A DNA stretch of 49,921 nucleotides from Acidobacteriota bacterium (GTDB lineage Bacteria; Acidobacteriota; UBA4820; DSQY01), in assembly GCA_021787565.1 (NCBI GenBank), contig JAJYLT010000028.1, positions 1 to 49,921 of the forward strand, in the 5' to 3' direction. Every line of letters starts with the position of its first letter. Within the stretch, counting starts at the first letter, position 1. Below, piece after piece: positions 41,012 through 49,893 of this stretch. The notes beneath the pieces were generated by a model, which was not told the origin of the DNA, made no database searches, and saw only the letters and a list, made by a program, of their open reading frames with translations. Both the position numbers and the translations under genes were made by a program.

Positions 41012-42052
41012 ATGGAGATCTCGAAAGAACGGAAGAAGGCCATCGACGCCGCCGTGGCCCAGATCGAGCGCCAGTTCGGCAAGGGCTCCATCATGAGCCT
41101 GGGCGAGCGCGGCGCCAAAGTGAAGGCGGAGATCATCTCCACCGGGAGCCTCAGCCTGGACCTGGCCCTGGGCATCGGCGGGTTGCCCCGAGGCAGGGTG
41201 GTCGAGATCTACGGGCCCGAATCCTCGGGCAAGACCACACTGGCCCTGCAGGCCGTCGCCGAGGTTCATCGCAACGGGGGCATGGCCGCCTTCGTGGACG
41301 CCGAGCACGCCCTGGACCCCGATTACGCCCAGCGGCTGGGAGTCAACGTGGACAACCTGCTCATCAGCCAACCCGACACGGGCGAGCAGGCGCTGGAGAT
41401 CGCCGAGGCTCTCGTGCGCTCCGGGGCCATCGACATCGTGGTAATCGACTCGGTGGCCGCCCTCGTGCCCAAGGCCGAGCTCGAGGGCGAGATGGGCGAC
41501 AGCTTCGTGGGTCTCCAAGCCCGGCTCATGTCGCAGGCGCTGCGCAAGCTCACCGGCATCGTCAGCAAGAGCAACACCACCTGCGTCTTCATCAACCAGC
41601 TCCGCGAAAAGATCGGCGTCATGTTCGGCAACCCCGAGACCACCACCGGGGGCCGGGCGCTCAAGTTCTACGCCTCCGTCAGGCTCGACATCCGCCGGAT
41701 CGCCAACATCCAGAACGCGGCCGGCCAGGTCATCGGCGGCCGGGTCAAGGTCAAGGTGGCCAAGAACAAGCTGGCCCCTCCCTTCCGCGTGGCCGAGTTC
41801 GACATCCTGTATGGCACGGGCATCTCCAAGGCCGGCGACATCCTCGACCTGGGCGTGGAGCACAAGATCGTCGACAAGGCCGGCACCTGGTATGCCTACG
41901 GCGAGACCCGCCTGGGGCAGGGCAAGGAGAACGCCCGCCAGTACCTGGTGGAGAACCCCAAGCTCATGGACGAGATCGAAGTCAAGGTCCGCGAGAAGGC
42001 GGGGCTCACCGGGGCCGGGGCGGCCCCCGCGGAGGCCGCGGAGGCGGAGTAG
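41012..42052 (+). CDS. recA: Recombinase RecA
   Basis: A 346-residue RecA. Walker A is [13 protein letters not shown]-binding loops are near [19 protein letters not shown] and [21 protein letters not shown], and Walker B is [12 protein letters not shown]. The ATG at 41012 follows AAGGAGG and gives the expected [15 protein letters not shown]; an upstream frame extension is not family-like. The C-terminus is Ala/Glu-rich. The leader has a short dyad CTTTTCGAAAGG near 40956-40967, but I cannot call a LexA box. Confidence 0.97.
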   Translation: MEISKERKKAIDAAVAQIERQFGKGSIMSLGERGAKVKAEIISTGSLSLDLALGIGGLPRGRVVEIYGPESSGKTTLALQAVAEVHRNGGMAAFVDAEHALDPDYAQRLGVNVDNLLISQPDTGEQALEIAEALVRSGAIDIVVIDSVAALVPKAELEGEMGDSFVGLQARLMSQALRKLTGIVSKSNTTCVFINQLREKIGVMFGNPETTTGGRALKFYASVRLDIRRIANIQNAAGQVIGGRVKVKVAKNKLAPPFRVAEFDILYGTGISKAGDILDLGVEHKIVDKAGTWYAYGETRLGQGKENARQYLVENPKLMDEIEVKVREKAGLTGAGAAPAEAAEAE

Positions 42053-42081
42053 ATCGACCGGCCGCTTCTGGCCGATAATGA

Positions 42082-42111
42082 GCCCCGGGGAGGAGCTTCT
42101 CTCCCCGGGGC
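42082..42111 (+). terminator. Terminator after recA
   Basis: An 11-bp stem (42082-42092 with 42101-42111), loop GAGCTTCT, then GCTTTCG. Confidence 0.7.
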
Positions 42112-42171
42112 GCTTTCGTGCCCGGAGACGAAGGGCCGGATGGGCTCCATTCCCGATGATCGGAGGCCAAG

Positions 42172-43461
42172 GTGAAACGAACGCGGAGCCAAGATTTGCT
42201 GAAGCGGGCCATCCCGCTCATTCCCGGCGGCGTCAACTCGCCCGTCAGGGCCTACCGCTCGGTGGGCGGCGATCCGCCCTTCATCGCGCGGGCGGAGGGC
42301 GCGACCCTCACCGACGAGGACGGCAACACCTACCTCGATTACGTGGGCTCCTGGGGCCCCATGATCCTCGGCCACAACCAGCCGGAGGTCCGGGAGGCCG
42401 TGGAGCGGGCGCTCAAGGACGGCGCCTCCTTTGGAGCCCCCACGCGGCTCGAGGTGGAGATGGCCGAGTGGCTGACGAGCCGCCTCCCCCACCTGGAGAT
42501 GGTGCGCATGGTGAACTCGGGCACCGAGGCCACCATGTCGGCTCTGCGCCTGGCGAGGGGCGCCACGGGCCGGGACAAGATCGTCAAGTGCGCGGGCTGT
42601 TACCACGGGCACGGCGACTCTCTGCTGGTGGAGGCGGGAAGCGGCGCCCTCACCTTCGGGACCCCCTCCAGCCCGGGCGTGCCCGCCTCCCTGGCGAAGG
42701 ACACGCTGGTCATCCCGTTCAACAAGGTCCAGGCCCTGGAGCTCGTCTGCGAGGAGAACCGGGGGCGGATCGCGGCCTTCATCCTGGAACCGCTGCCCGG
42801 CAACATGGGGGTCATCCCGCCGAGGCCCGGCTATCTGGAGGCGGTACGGGCCATCACCGAACGGGAGGGGATCGTCCTCATCTTCGACGAGGTGATGAGC
42901 GGCTTCCGCATCGGCCTCGGCGGCATGGCCGAGCGCTCGGGGGTCCGCCCCGATCTGGTCACCTACGGCAAGATCATCGGCGGAGGCCTGCCCGTGGGCG
43001 CCTACGGCGGCAGGCGGGAACTCATGAGCCAAGTCTCCCCCACCGGACCGATCTACCAGGCCGGCACCCTCTCGGGCAACCCGCTGGCCATGGCCGCTGG
43101 CCTCGCCACGCTCAAGATCCTGGAGCGGGAGGGGGAGGCGCTCTACCTCCGCCTCGAACAGCTCACCACCAGCCTCGCCGCGGGCCTAGCCCTAATCGCC
43201 AGCCAGCGCGGGGTGCCCTTCACGGGCAACCACGTGGGCTCCATGTTCACCGGCTTCTTTCACGAGGGCCCGGTGACGGACTACGTGACGGCGACCCAGT
43301 CCGACACCCAGCGCTTCGGCCGCTTCATGCGGGGCATGCTGGAGCGAGGCATCTACCTGGCGCCCAGCCAGTTCGAGGCGGGCTTCCTCAGCGCCGCCCA
43401 CACCGAGGCCGACATTCGCCGCACGCTCGATGCCGCCCGGGAGGTCTTCGAAGGGATTTGA
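42172..43461 (+). CDS. hemL: Glutamate-1-semialdehyde 2,1-aminomutase
   Basis: A 429-residue PLP-dependent aminomutase making 5-aminolevulinate in the C5 heme pathway. The start is PGGVNSPVRAYRSVGGDPPF, PLP contacts are VNSGTEATMSALRLAR, and the catalytic Lys is in TYGKIIGGGLPVGAYGG. GTG at 42172 has CGGAGG upstream. No other heme gene is nearby. Confidence 0.96.
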   Translation: MKRTRSQDLLKRAIPLIPGGVNSPVRAYRSVGGDPPFIARAEGATLTDEDGNTYLDYVGSWGPMILGHNQPEVREAVERALKDGASFGAPTRLEVEMAEWLTSRLPHLEMVRMVNSGTEATMSALRLARGATGRDKIVKCAGCYHGHGDSLLVEAGSGALTFGTPSSPGVPASLAKDTLVIPFNKVQALELVCEENRGRIAAFILEPLPGNMGVIPPRPGYLEAVRAITEREGIVLIFDEVMSGFRIGLGGMAERSGVRPDLVTYGKIIGGGLPVGAYGGRRELMSQVSPTGPIYQAGTLSGNPLAMAAGLATLKILEREGEALYLRLEQLTTSLAAGLALIASQRGVPFTGNHVGSMFTGFFHEGPVTDYVTATQSDTQRFGRFMRGMLERGIYLAPSQFEAGFLSAAHTEADIRRTLDAAREVFEGI

Positions 43462-43672
43462 GCGACGAGCGGCCGGTGGAAGGAAGCCGGGACGAGATGA
43501 GGAAATGGGCGCAAGGCGCAAGGCGAGCAGCGAGGGTTGACCGGAGCTCCCCCGGTCGCCCTGGTGCCATAGGGCTGCGCTTCGCGCTTCTCTTCCCAGC
43601 TCTCCAGCTCCCCGGCCCGATTTCTTCCCGCGCCTTCGTTCTCGCACGCTCTCGCCGCCGCCCTTCTCGGCC

Positions 43673-44368
43673 CTATCCGTTCAGCAGCCCCTCGCGGGCG
43701 AAGCTGAAGTAGCCGTTCCCGCCGACGATCAGGTGATCCAGCACGCGCACGTCCAGGTGGCCGAGGAGGCCCTTCAGCTCCTCCGTGAGCCTGAGGTCGT
43801 CGGGGCTGGGGCTGACGTGGCCGCTGGGGTGGTTGTGGGCGAGGATCACGGCGGCGGCGTTCTCCTTGAGAACCGCCTTCACGATCTCCCTCGGATGCAC
43901 GGAACTGGCGTGGATGGAACCGCGGAACATCTCCCGGTAGCTGAGGACCCCGTGCTTCTGATTGAGGAAGATGACCGCGAAGACCTCGTGGGGAAGATCG
44001 CGCAGACGCGGCTTCAAGAAGCGGTAGGTCTCTTCGGCCCCGGAGAGGGTCTCGGCGAGCCGGACCTCCTCCTCCGTGAAGCGCCGGGCCAGCTCCAGGG
44101 CAGCGAGCAATTGAGCCGCCCTGGCGGGGCCCAGGCCGTATGCACGGGCCAGCTCCGAAGGTTCAACCGCGCTGAGGGCCCGCAGGGAGCCGCACCGCGA
44201 GAGCAACTCCGAAGAAAGATCGAGGGCCGTCTTCCCCCTCGTTCCGGTTCGGAGCAGGATGGCCAGCAGCTCCGTCGTGCTCAAGGCCGCCGGCCCGCAC
44301 CGCAGACACCGCTCCCGCGGCCTTTCCGGTTCTGGCATCTCCTTGATTCCCAGACAATGCTCTCGCAT
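43673..44368 (-). CDS. radC: RadC family protein (JAB/MPN domain)
   Basis: 231 residues. An N-terminal helix-hairpin-helix-like part (ALSTTELLAILLRTGTRGKTA, AYGLGPARAAQLLAALELARRF) is followed by the RadC JAMM-like domain with HNHPSGHVSPSPDD (HxHP...SxxD). The ATG at 44368 has GGAGGTGG upstream; the frame extends 36 codons further without similarity. The true function of RadC is unsettled despite its name. It is on the minus strand facing hemL. Confidence 0.9.
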   Translation of the reverse strand: MREHCLGIKEMPEPERPRERCLRCGPAALSTTELLAILLRTGTRGKTALDLSSELLSRCGSLRALSAVEPSELARAYGLGPARAAQLLAALELARRFTEEEVRLAETLSGAEETYRFLKPRLRDLPHEVFAVIFLNQKHGVLSYREMFRGSIHASSVHPREIVKAVLKENAAAVILAHNHPSGHVSPSPDDLRLTEELKGLLGHLDVRVLDHLIVGGNGYFSFAREGLLNG

Positions 44369-44768
44369 GTTCCACCTCCGGCCGGGGGAAGAGCAAGCCC
44401 ACTGCCAGCGGCCGGAGGCACTCCTGGATCGCACCCGTCGTGGCATCCGCCGAATATCCGCTGATGGATCAATCACTTAGAGAAACGAAGCGGAGTCGGC
44501 TTCCTCCCCCATCCTTGTCCAATCGGGATTGCATCGTAACCCACTGATCCTGCATGACATCTTCTTCCACTGTCCATTTTCCAGCGGGGCCATTTCAACT
44601 CGGTTCTCCTGGGCATGGGCTTTTCGGGCAGCTACTGAAAGGTTTTCCCCTGGCATGGAGCCGGTGGCACGCAGGATGCCCCTCAGAGATCGTCCCCGAA
44701 GGGGGCTTCGGGACAGGGGAACCCGGTGAGGGCCCCTTTCATGCGGCGGAGGCCGCGAGGAGGATCCC
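44369..44768. other. 400-bp intergenic region between radC and comEA
   Basis: No credible gene on either strand. It holds a possible sigma-54 promoter at 44665-44680, and a small hairpin CCCCGAAGGGGGCTTCGGG near 44693-44712. Confidence 0.55.
44665..44680 (+). promoter_or_regulatory. Possible sigma-54 promoter upstream of comEA
   Basis: TGGCACGCAGGATGCC has a perfect -24 TGGCACG and GG-N10-GC, but the -12 element is ATGCC instead of TTGCW, so it is weaker than the other three. The leader would be about 78 nt. Confidence 0.4.
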
Positions 44769-45155
44769 ATGAAGGCAACGATCGGACGGTGGATGGTGGC
44801 ACTGGCTGGGCTGATGGTCGCCGGAGCGCTCACGGTTTCGGGTCTTCCCGCTTCGGCCGCGGCCCCGGAGCGGCAGGCCACGGCCGTAAAGGTCCAGAAG
44901 GCGCAGCGGACGCCAAAGGCGCAGAAAGCTCGGCGCACGCCCAAGGCGGCCAAGGCCATCGAAGGGAAGATCAACCTGAACTCGGCCTCGGCCGAGGAGC
45001 TGGACGCCCTGCCCCGCATCGGCCCCAAGGTGGCCCAGCGCATGGTGGAGTACAGGACCGCCCACAACGGCTTCAAGACCGTGGATGAGCTCAGGAACGT
45101 GAAGGGCATCGGCCCCAAGGTCCTGGAGGCGATCCGACCCTACCTGACCCTGTAG
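44769..45155 (+). CDS. comEA: ComEA-like helix-hairpin-helix DNA-binding protein
   Basis: 128 residues. A signal peptide or anchor (LAGLMVAGALTVSGLPASAA) is followed by a basic Lys/Arg/Ala linker and a C-terminal tandem HhH domain: INLNSASAEELDALPRIGPKVAQRM and LRNVKGIGPKVLEAIRPYL. Such proteins bind incoming DNA in natural transformation, and short versions like this are common. The next gene resembles a pseudopilin, which supports a competence or pilus link. Confidence 0.88.
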   Translation: MKATIGRWMVALAGLMVAGALTVSGLPASAAAPERQATAVKVQKAQRTPKAQKARRTPKAAKAIEGKINLNSASAEELDALPRIGPKVAQRMVEYRTAHNGFKTVDELRNVKGIGPKVLEAIRPYLTL

Positions 45156-45220
45156 GCCCGCAGGGGGGCGGCGGACCACGGACCGCCGCCCCTCGCCTGT
45201 CCGGCGCCGAGGAGGAGACC

Positions 45221-45829
45221 ATGGCCGAAAGAATGGGTGCCACTCGCAGAGGGGAGCGGGGGATGAGCTGCGCCGACGTGCTCGTCGCGGCGGCCATCCT
45301 GGGTTTATGCGCGATCACGGCGGCCGGGGCTCTGGGACGCCAGCTCGAACGGAGCGCCCTGAAGAGCCTCGCGACGACCTTTCATGCCCTCGTGGTGGAG
45401 GCCTCCTCCACGGCGGTGATCCGGCGCCGGAACACGGGCCTTCTCTTCCGCGGCGGCCCTTCGGGGATCACGGCCCAGTTATATGCAGACGGAGATCAGG
45501 ACGGCCTGTCCCTCTCGGACATCAGGGACGGCATCGACCGGGCTCTCTCTTCGCCCATACCTCTGGGGCAGGGTGCCGCGGAGCCGGGGCTCCCGCCTGG
45601 CGTGGATCGGGATCCGTCCGGAAAGAGCCTCACCGGACAGGACCCCGTCCGCTTCGGCCGCAGCGACCTCCTGAGCTTTACTCCCCATGCCACCGCCACT
45701 CCGGGCACGCTGTACGCTCGCGACGCCTCCGGCAAGGAGGGATGGGCTTTTCGCGTGGCCGGCATCGACGGGAGGGTCCGCGTGTACCGTTGGTGGGGCG
45801 GCTCATGGACGGAGATTGCCCACTGGTGA
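45221..45829 (+). CDS. Pseudopilin-like protein (GspH/FimT-like), divergent
   Basis: 202 residues. An N-terminal basic leader (MAERMGATRRGERG) is followed by MSCADVLVAAAILGLCAITAAGAL, a type IV pilin-like hydrophobic helix. Cleavage would be after Gly14, and the usual Glu5 of mature pilins is Asp here, with Met instead of Phe at position 1. The globular part ends with FRVAGIDGRVRVYRW, as in minor pseudopilins of the GspH/FimT type. An internal ATG at 45263 would remove the leader peptide, so 45221 is preferred. Assignment is moderate. Confidence 0.7.
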   Translation: MAERMGATRRGERGMSCADVLVAAAILGLCAITAAGALGRQLERSALKSLATTFHALVVEASSTAVIRRRNTGLLFRGGPSGITAQLYADGDQDGLSLSDIRDGIDRALSSPIPLGQGAAEPGLPPGVDRDPSGKSLTGQDPVRFGRSDLLSFTPHATATPGTLYARDASGKEGWAFRVAGIDGRVRVYRWWGGSWTEIAHW

Positions 45830-45849
45830 GCCTGCGACGGGGACCAGCC

Positions 45850-46434
45850 CTACTTCTTGCTGAGTTCGATGAGGACCTGCTTGGCGCAGGCCTTGAGCGT
45901 ATCGAAGACGCCGATCCCCTTGGGGGCCACCGCCTCGAAGTAGGGCTCGCTCTTGATCCTGAGCTGGCGCAGCATCTCTTCAATGGGGATGGCGGTGGGG
46001 AGGTCCCGCTTGTTGAGCTGCAGCACGTAAGGGATCATCGCAAGATCGTAGCCGTGGTCCTTCAGATTGGACTCGAGGTTGCGCACGGACTCCACGTTGG
46101 CGTCCATGCGGGCCTCCTGGGAGTCCGCCACGAAGACCACGCCGTCCACCCCCTTCAGGATGAGCTTTCGGGACGCGTCGTAGAAGACCTGGCCCGGCAC
46201 CGTGTAGAGGTGGAAGCGGGTCTTGAACCCGCGGATCGTCCCCAGGTCCAGCGGGAGGAAGTCGAAGAAGAGGGTCCGGTCCGTCTCCGTGGCGAGGGAG
46301 ATGAGCTTCCCCTTCGCGCTCGGGTTGGTCTTCTCGTAGATGTATTGGAGGTTCGTGGTCTTACCGCACAGGCCGGGGCCGTAATAGACGATCTTGCAGT
46401 TGATCTCGCGTGAGGCGTAGTTGATGAAAGACAT
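45850..46434 (-). CDS. mglA: MglA-type small Ras-like GTPase
   Basis: A 194-residue small GTPase of the MglA family that sets cell polarity and motility. Walker A is [18 protein letters not shown]3 is [13 protein letters not shown] (as in MglA, with no DxxG), and G4 is LQLNKRDLP. Length is standard. The gene starts 22 bp after the end of mglB, its GTPase-activating roadblock partner. Confidence 0.95.
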   Translation of the reverse strand: MSFINYASREINCKIVYYGPGLCGKTTNLQYIYEKTNPSAKGKLISLATETDRTLFFDFLPLDLGTIRGFKTRFHLYTVPGQVFYDASRKLILKGVDGVVFVADSQEARMDANVESVRNLESNLKDHGYDLAMIPYVLQLNKRDLPTAIPIEEMLRQLRIKSEPYFEAVAPKGIGVFDTLKACAKQVLIELSKK

Positions 46435-46455
46435 GCACCCACTTCCTTAGATCGT

Positions 46456-46956
46456 CTACTCGTTGAACAGAGCGTCGATATCCTCGTCGGTGATCTCCGC
46501 AAAGGGAGAATCGAAGGAGGATTCCCCGGCGGCCCTCTCGCGCTCGGTCTTTTCCATGATCTGCTGGAAGAGCCGGTTGAGCTCCTCCGAGCTCCGCTTG
46601 ACCCGGAGGCGAACCAGCCCGAGGGAGGAGCGCTCGTCGAAGATCACGACCAGGATGACCTTCCCCCCGACGATGGAGATGTGGATGTTGTCCTTCTCGC
46701 CCTCGTGGAAGAGAACGGAGAATTCCTTCTCGCCGATGAGCTTGGCCAGCCCGTCGGTGGCCGCCACGTTGCCCGCCGTGAGGGAGGCCAGGGAGGTGGT
46801 GTCCAGGCGCTCGATGTCCCCCGTGGCGGCGATCTGCTGGCCGTTCTTGTCCACGAGAAAGACCACGTTGGCGTTGGCGTCGACCCTGAGCTTGCTGATG
46901 ACCTCCTTGATTCTCTGGAATTCTTCCTCATACATGATGAGGTCGGACGCGCCCAT
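46456..46956 (-). CDS. mglB: Roadblock/LC7 domain protein MglB
   Basis: 166 residues. The roadblock fold includes VVFLVDKNGQQIAATGD, LASLTAGNVAATDGLAKLIG and HISIVGGKVILVVIFDERSSLGLVRLR. MglB is the GAP of MglA. The ATG at 46956 has GGAGGAGA upstream, and an upstream ATG at 46989 is less likely. The C-terminal tail is acidic. No Frz or pilus chemotaxis gene is adjacent. Confidence 0.92.
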   Translation of the reverse strand: MGASDLIMYEEEFQRIKEVISKLRVDANANVVFLVDKNGQQIAATGDIERLDTTSLASLTAGNVAATDGLAKLIGEKEFSVLFHEGEKDNIHISIVGGKVILVVIFDERSSLGLVRLRVKRSSEELNRLFQQIMEKTERERAAGESSFDSPFAEITDEDIDALFNE

Positions 46957-47079
46957 ACGGGTCTCCTCCAATCCTGATTCGTATACCACACAGTCCGGAA
47001 GGGATGCAATACGCTGAAAATCAAGCCCCCTCTGAACTACGGCCCTTCCGAAGCCCCCCCTTCGGGCCGGGCCTGGGGT

Positions 47080-47694
47080 TTACAGGAACCGCCTCCGCCC
47101 CGACAGCGCCCTGCTCAGCGTCAGCGTATCCACGTACTGGAAGTCCGTGCCCACGGGCAGCCCGTAGGCGATCCGGCTGATCTGGGCCACCCGTCCGGCC
47201 AGGTGGTTGGCCAGGTAGGAGGCGGTGGCCTCGCCCTCGGCCGTGGGCGGCGTGGCGAGGATCACCTCCTCCACCGTCCCGCCTCCCAGGCGTCGGTCCA
47301 GCACCTCCAGCCCCAGCTGCTCGGGGTGTATGCCCTTCATGGGGGAGAGGAGGCCGTGCAGGACGTGGTAATGGCCCCGGAACTCCCCCGTCCCCTCGAT
47401 GAGCAGCACATCCGCGGCCGATTCCACGATGCAGAGCAGACGCCCGTCCCTCGATGGATCGCCGCAGAGCGCGCATGCCGCGCCCGCTTCCTTGAAGGCC
47501 CGGCAGTCCGGGCAGCGCTCCACGCGCTTCCCAAGGGCCAGGAGGGTTTCCGCCAGTTCGACCGAGGCTCCCGCCCCCCTCTCTAAAAGGTGAAATAGGA
47601 TGCGCTGGGCCGATTTGGGCCCGATGCCGGGCAGTTTCTGGAGCTCCTCCAGACAGCGCCGGAGGCTGGGCGGATAGGCGTTCACGGCCTTCAC
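47080..47694 (-). CDS. recR: Recombination protein RecR
   Basis: 204 residues. HhH LPGIGPKSAQRILFHLL, then a Cys4 zinc motif CPDCRAFKEAGAACALC and a Toprim domain with LLCIVESAADVLLIEG and VILATPPTAEGEATA. It acts with RecO/RecF in gap repair. It follows ybaB by 10 bp in the conserved dnaX-ybaB-recR order. Confidence 0.97.
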   Translation of the reverse strand: MKAVNAYPPSLRRCLEELQKLPGIGPKSAQRILFHLLERGAGASVELAETLLALGKRVERCPDCRAFKEAGAACALCGDPSRDGRLLCIVESAADVLLIEGTGEFRGHYHVLHGLLSPMKGIHPEQLGLEVLDRRLGGGTVEEVILATPPTAEGEATASYLANHLAGRVAQISRIAYGLPVGTDFQYVDTLTLSRALSGRRRFL

Positions 47695-47704
47695 CGGCCC
47701 TTCG

Positions 47705-48004
47705 TCACATGCCCGGAAGGCCCAGACCCGTTCCCAGGCCGCCCAGCTTGTCCTGGAGGGTCTCGTCCACCTTCCGCGCCGCCTGGTTCACCGCGGCCAC
47801 CAGCAGGTCCTCGAGCATCTCTTTCTCGGAGGGGACCAGGAGGGAGGGGTCCAGCGTCACCTTCAGGATCTGCTTCTGACCGCTCATCCGGACGGTGACC
47901 ATGCCGCCGCCGGCCGACTCCTCGATGACCAGCGCCTCCATCTCCTGCTGGACTTGCTCCTGCATCTTCTGGGCCTGTTTGAGCAGCTTATTCAGGTTCG
48001 GCAT
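47705..48004 (-). CDS. ybaB: YbaB/EbfC family nucleoid-associated protein
   Basis: 99 residues, the typical length. The pattern MPNLNKLLKQAQKMQEQVQ opens it, and VRMSGQKQILKVTLDPSLL is the conserved core. A dimeric DNA-binding protein often placed between dnaX and recR. Its start overlaps the end of dnaX by 17 nt. Confidence 0.95.
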   Translation of the reverse strand: MPNLNKLLKQAQKMQEQVQQEMEALVIEESAGGGMVTVRMSGQKQILKVTLDPSLLVPSEKEMLEDLLVAAVNQAARKVDETLQDKLGGLGTGLGLPGM

Positions 48005-49697
48005 CGGTTCCTCCTGCTGGGGGCTCCAGCGCCACGGGCGTGACCTTCTGCACCTGGCCGCCCAGTATCTTCATCACGCGCCTGACGGCCTGTCCGTGCT
48101 CCCCCTCCGGGGCGGCCGTTCCTGTCCGGGCCGATTCGGCGGGTCCCGCCTCCTCCGCCTCGATGAGGACCGATCCGGCGAGTCCGAGCTGGCGAGCCAC
48201 CTCTTCCAGTTGGAGCTTCCTCTCCTTGGAGTTGAGCAAGGCCGCCGCGGTGGCCGCCGTGGCGGGCAGCGCGACGTGGACCGTCCCTTCCGGGTCGAGC
48301 GAGATCCTCGCCGTGGAGAGGGCCGGGCCCGCCAGGGGCAGGCGGTGGCTCGCCTCCTCCCGAAACCGCTCCGAGCGTTCGTCCTCCGCTTCGAAGGAGT
48401 GGGCCTCGTGTTCGTCCATCCTCTGGAAGGGGATGAGGGCTCGGAACCGCAGCCCATCGCCCGCCTCCCCGGTGGCTTCCTGGGGATCGGGGGAATCGGC
48501 CATGGCCATCGGCCGCGAGGGGCCGGCGGGTTCGCTGGCTTCGCGCCTCCTCGATGGGGGCTCTTCCGCGGGCACCGCGGGCGCCGCGGCTACCGCACCG
48601 GCCAGGAGCTGGTCGAGGGGGAGAATCTTGGGCAGGAGCGCGGCCTTCACGAGCTGGAGCTCCAGGAGCGCGTCGGGGTCCGGCGCTCCCTTCATCCGCT
48701 GCTGGGTCGCGACCAGTAGGTCCCAGAGCCGCAGCAGGTCCTCCAAGGAAAAGCGGGACGCCACCCGGGCCAGGTGCGGGTCATTCCCAGGCGTCTCCTC
48801 CCCTCCCACCCGGATACGGAGCGCGTCCCTCGTCAACTCCGTGAAGTCGGAGAGGAAGTGCTCCAGGCTCTGTCCCCGTTCGCGCAGGCCGTCCACGAAG
48901 GCCGGCACCCCGCCGGCGTCTCCCGCCGCCAGCAGATCCAGCAATCCGAGGAGCGCCTCCCGCCCCACCACCCCCAGAACCTCTACCGCGAGGGCCTCGG
49001 TCACGGGCCCGTCGGCGTAGGCCATGAGGCGGTCCAGCAGGGTCAGGCCGTCGCGCACCGAGCCTTCACCGGAGCGGGCCACGAGCCGCAGCGCCGCCGG
49101 ATCCACCTGGACGCCTTCGTTCTGACAGACCGCCTCCAGGTGACGGACCACCTGCGCCTCGGTCACCCGCCGGAACTGGAAGTGCTGGGCCCGGCTGTGG
49201 ATGGTCTCCGGGATCCTGTGGGGCTCCGTGGTGGCCAGGAGGAAGATGGCGTGGGGCGGCGGCTCCTCCAGGGTCTTGAGGAGGGCGTTGAAGGCCGCCG
49301 TGGAGAGCATGTGGACCTCGTCGATGATGAAGACGCGGAAGCGGTCCCGCACCGGCATGTAGCGGGCCGCCTGCATGAGGTCCCGCGCCTCCTCGGCCTT
49401 GGTGTTGGTGGCGCCGTCGATCTCCAGGACGTCCATGGACCGTGCGGCCGCGATCTCCTGGCAGGAGGCGCACTTATTGCAGGGCACGGCGGTGGGACCC
49501 TTTTCGCAGTTGAGCCCCTTGGCGAAGAGCCTCGCGGCGGTGGTCTTTCCCACCCCGCGGATGCCCGAGAAGATGTAGGCCGGGTGGATCTTCTGGGACT
49601 TCAGGGCGTTGGTCAGGGTCCGGACCACGGCCTCCTGGCCCACCATCTCCTCGAAGGTCTTCGGGCGATATTTCCGAGCCAGCGCTTCATGGGCCAT
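47988..49697 (-). CDS. dnaX: DNA polymerase III subunits gamma and tau
   Basis: 569 residues. The clamp-loader AAA+ core has Walker A FSGIRGVGKTTAAR, a zinc site with C-x11-C-x2-C-x2-C (ending CNKCASC), Walker B VFIIDEVHMLS and sensor LATTEPHRI. Domain III is followed by a Pro/Ala/Glu-rich variable C-terminal region. The ATG at 49697 is chosen because MAHEALARKYRPKTF is the family start; the frame extends 35 codons upstream towards the SRP RNA gene. I see no A-rich frameshift site for making a short gamma form. Confidence 0.96.
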   Translation of the reverse strand: MAHEALARKYRPKTFEEMVGQEAVVRTLTNALKSQKIHPAYIFSGIRGVGKTTAARLFAKGLNCEKGPTAVPCNKCASCQEIAAARSMDVLEIDGATNTKAEEARDLMQAARYMPVRDRFRVFIIDEVHMLSTAAFNALLKTLEEPPPHAIFLLATTEPHRIPETIHSRAQHFQFRRVTEAQVVRHLEAVCQNEGVQVDPAALRLVARSGEGSVRDGLTLLDRLMAYADGPVTEALAVEVLGVVGREALLGLLDLLAAGDAGGVPAFVDGLRERGQSLEHFLSDFTELTRDALRIRVGGEETPGNDPHLARVASRFSLEDLLRLWDLLVATQQRMKGAPDPDALLELQLVKAALLPKILPLDQLLAGAVAAAPAVPAEEPPSRRREASEPAGPSRPMAMADSPDPQEATGEAGDGLRFRALIPFQRMDEHEAHSFEAEDERSERFREEASHRLPLAGPALSTARISLDPEGTVHVALPATAATAAALLNSKERKLQLEEVARQLGLAGSVLIEAEEAGPAESARTGTAAPEGEHGQAVRRVMKILGGQVQKVTPVALEPPAGGTDAEPE

Positions 49698-49793
49698 GGG
49701 CCACCACCTGCTCAAGCGGAGGTCTGGCGCGACCGGGTTCGGGTGCCGCCGGGGCACCGCTCCCCGCGTGGGCCGAGCCCCACAAAAGGGTAT

Positions 49794-49893
49794 GGGGTTC
49801 AAGCGACCTGCGGCACACGGGCTTGCTGCTTACCGTTGCTCCCTTCCGGGCCTGGCGGGGTTCACAGGGCACGTTGCACAGGGCTCGAACCCC
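49794..49893 (-). ncRNA. ffs: Signal recognition particle RNA, small bacterial (4.5S) type
   Basis: On the minus strand the closing stem GGGGTTCGAGC pairs with GCTTGAACCCC. The central part has the conserved domain IV core with GGCCCGGAAGGGAGCA and GGTAAGCAGC, and GTGTGCCGCAGG on the opposite side. These are the Ffh-binding asymmetric loop and GGAA tetraloop. About 100 nt, no Alu domain. SRP RNA just upstream of dnaX is a common order (as scr-dnaX-recR in Bacillus). Confidence 0.9.

Noticed and set aside
41811-43712. A 633-residue open frame on the + strand in another phase over recA and hemL
   Set aside because: It overlaps two certain genes and has Arg/Pro/Gly-rich shadow composition.
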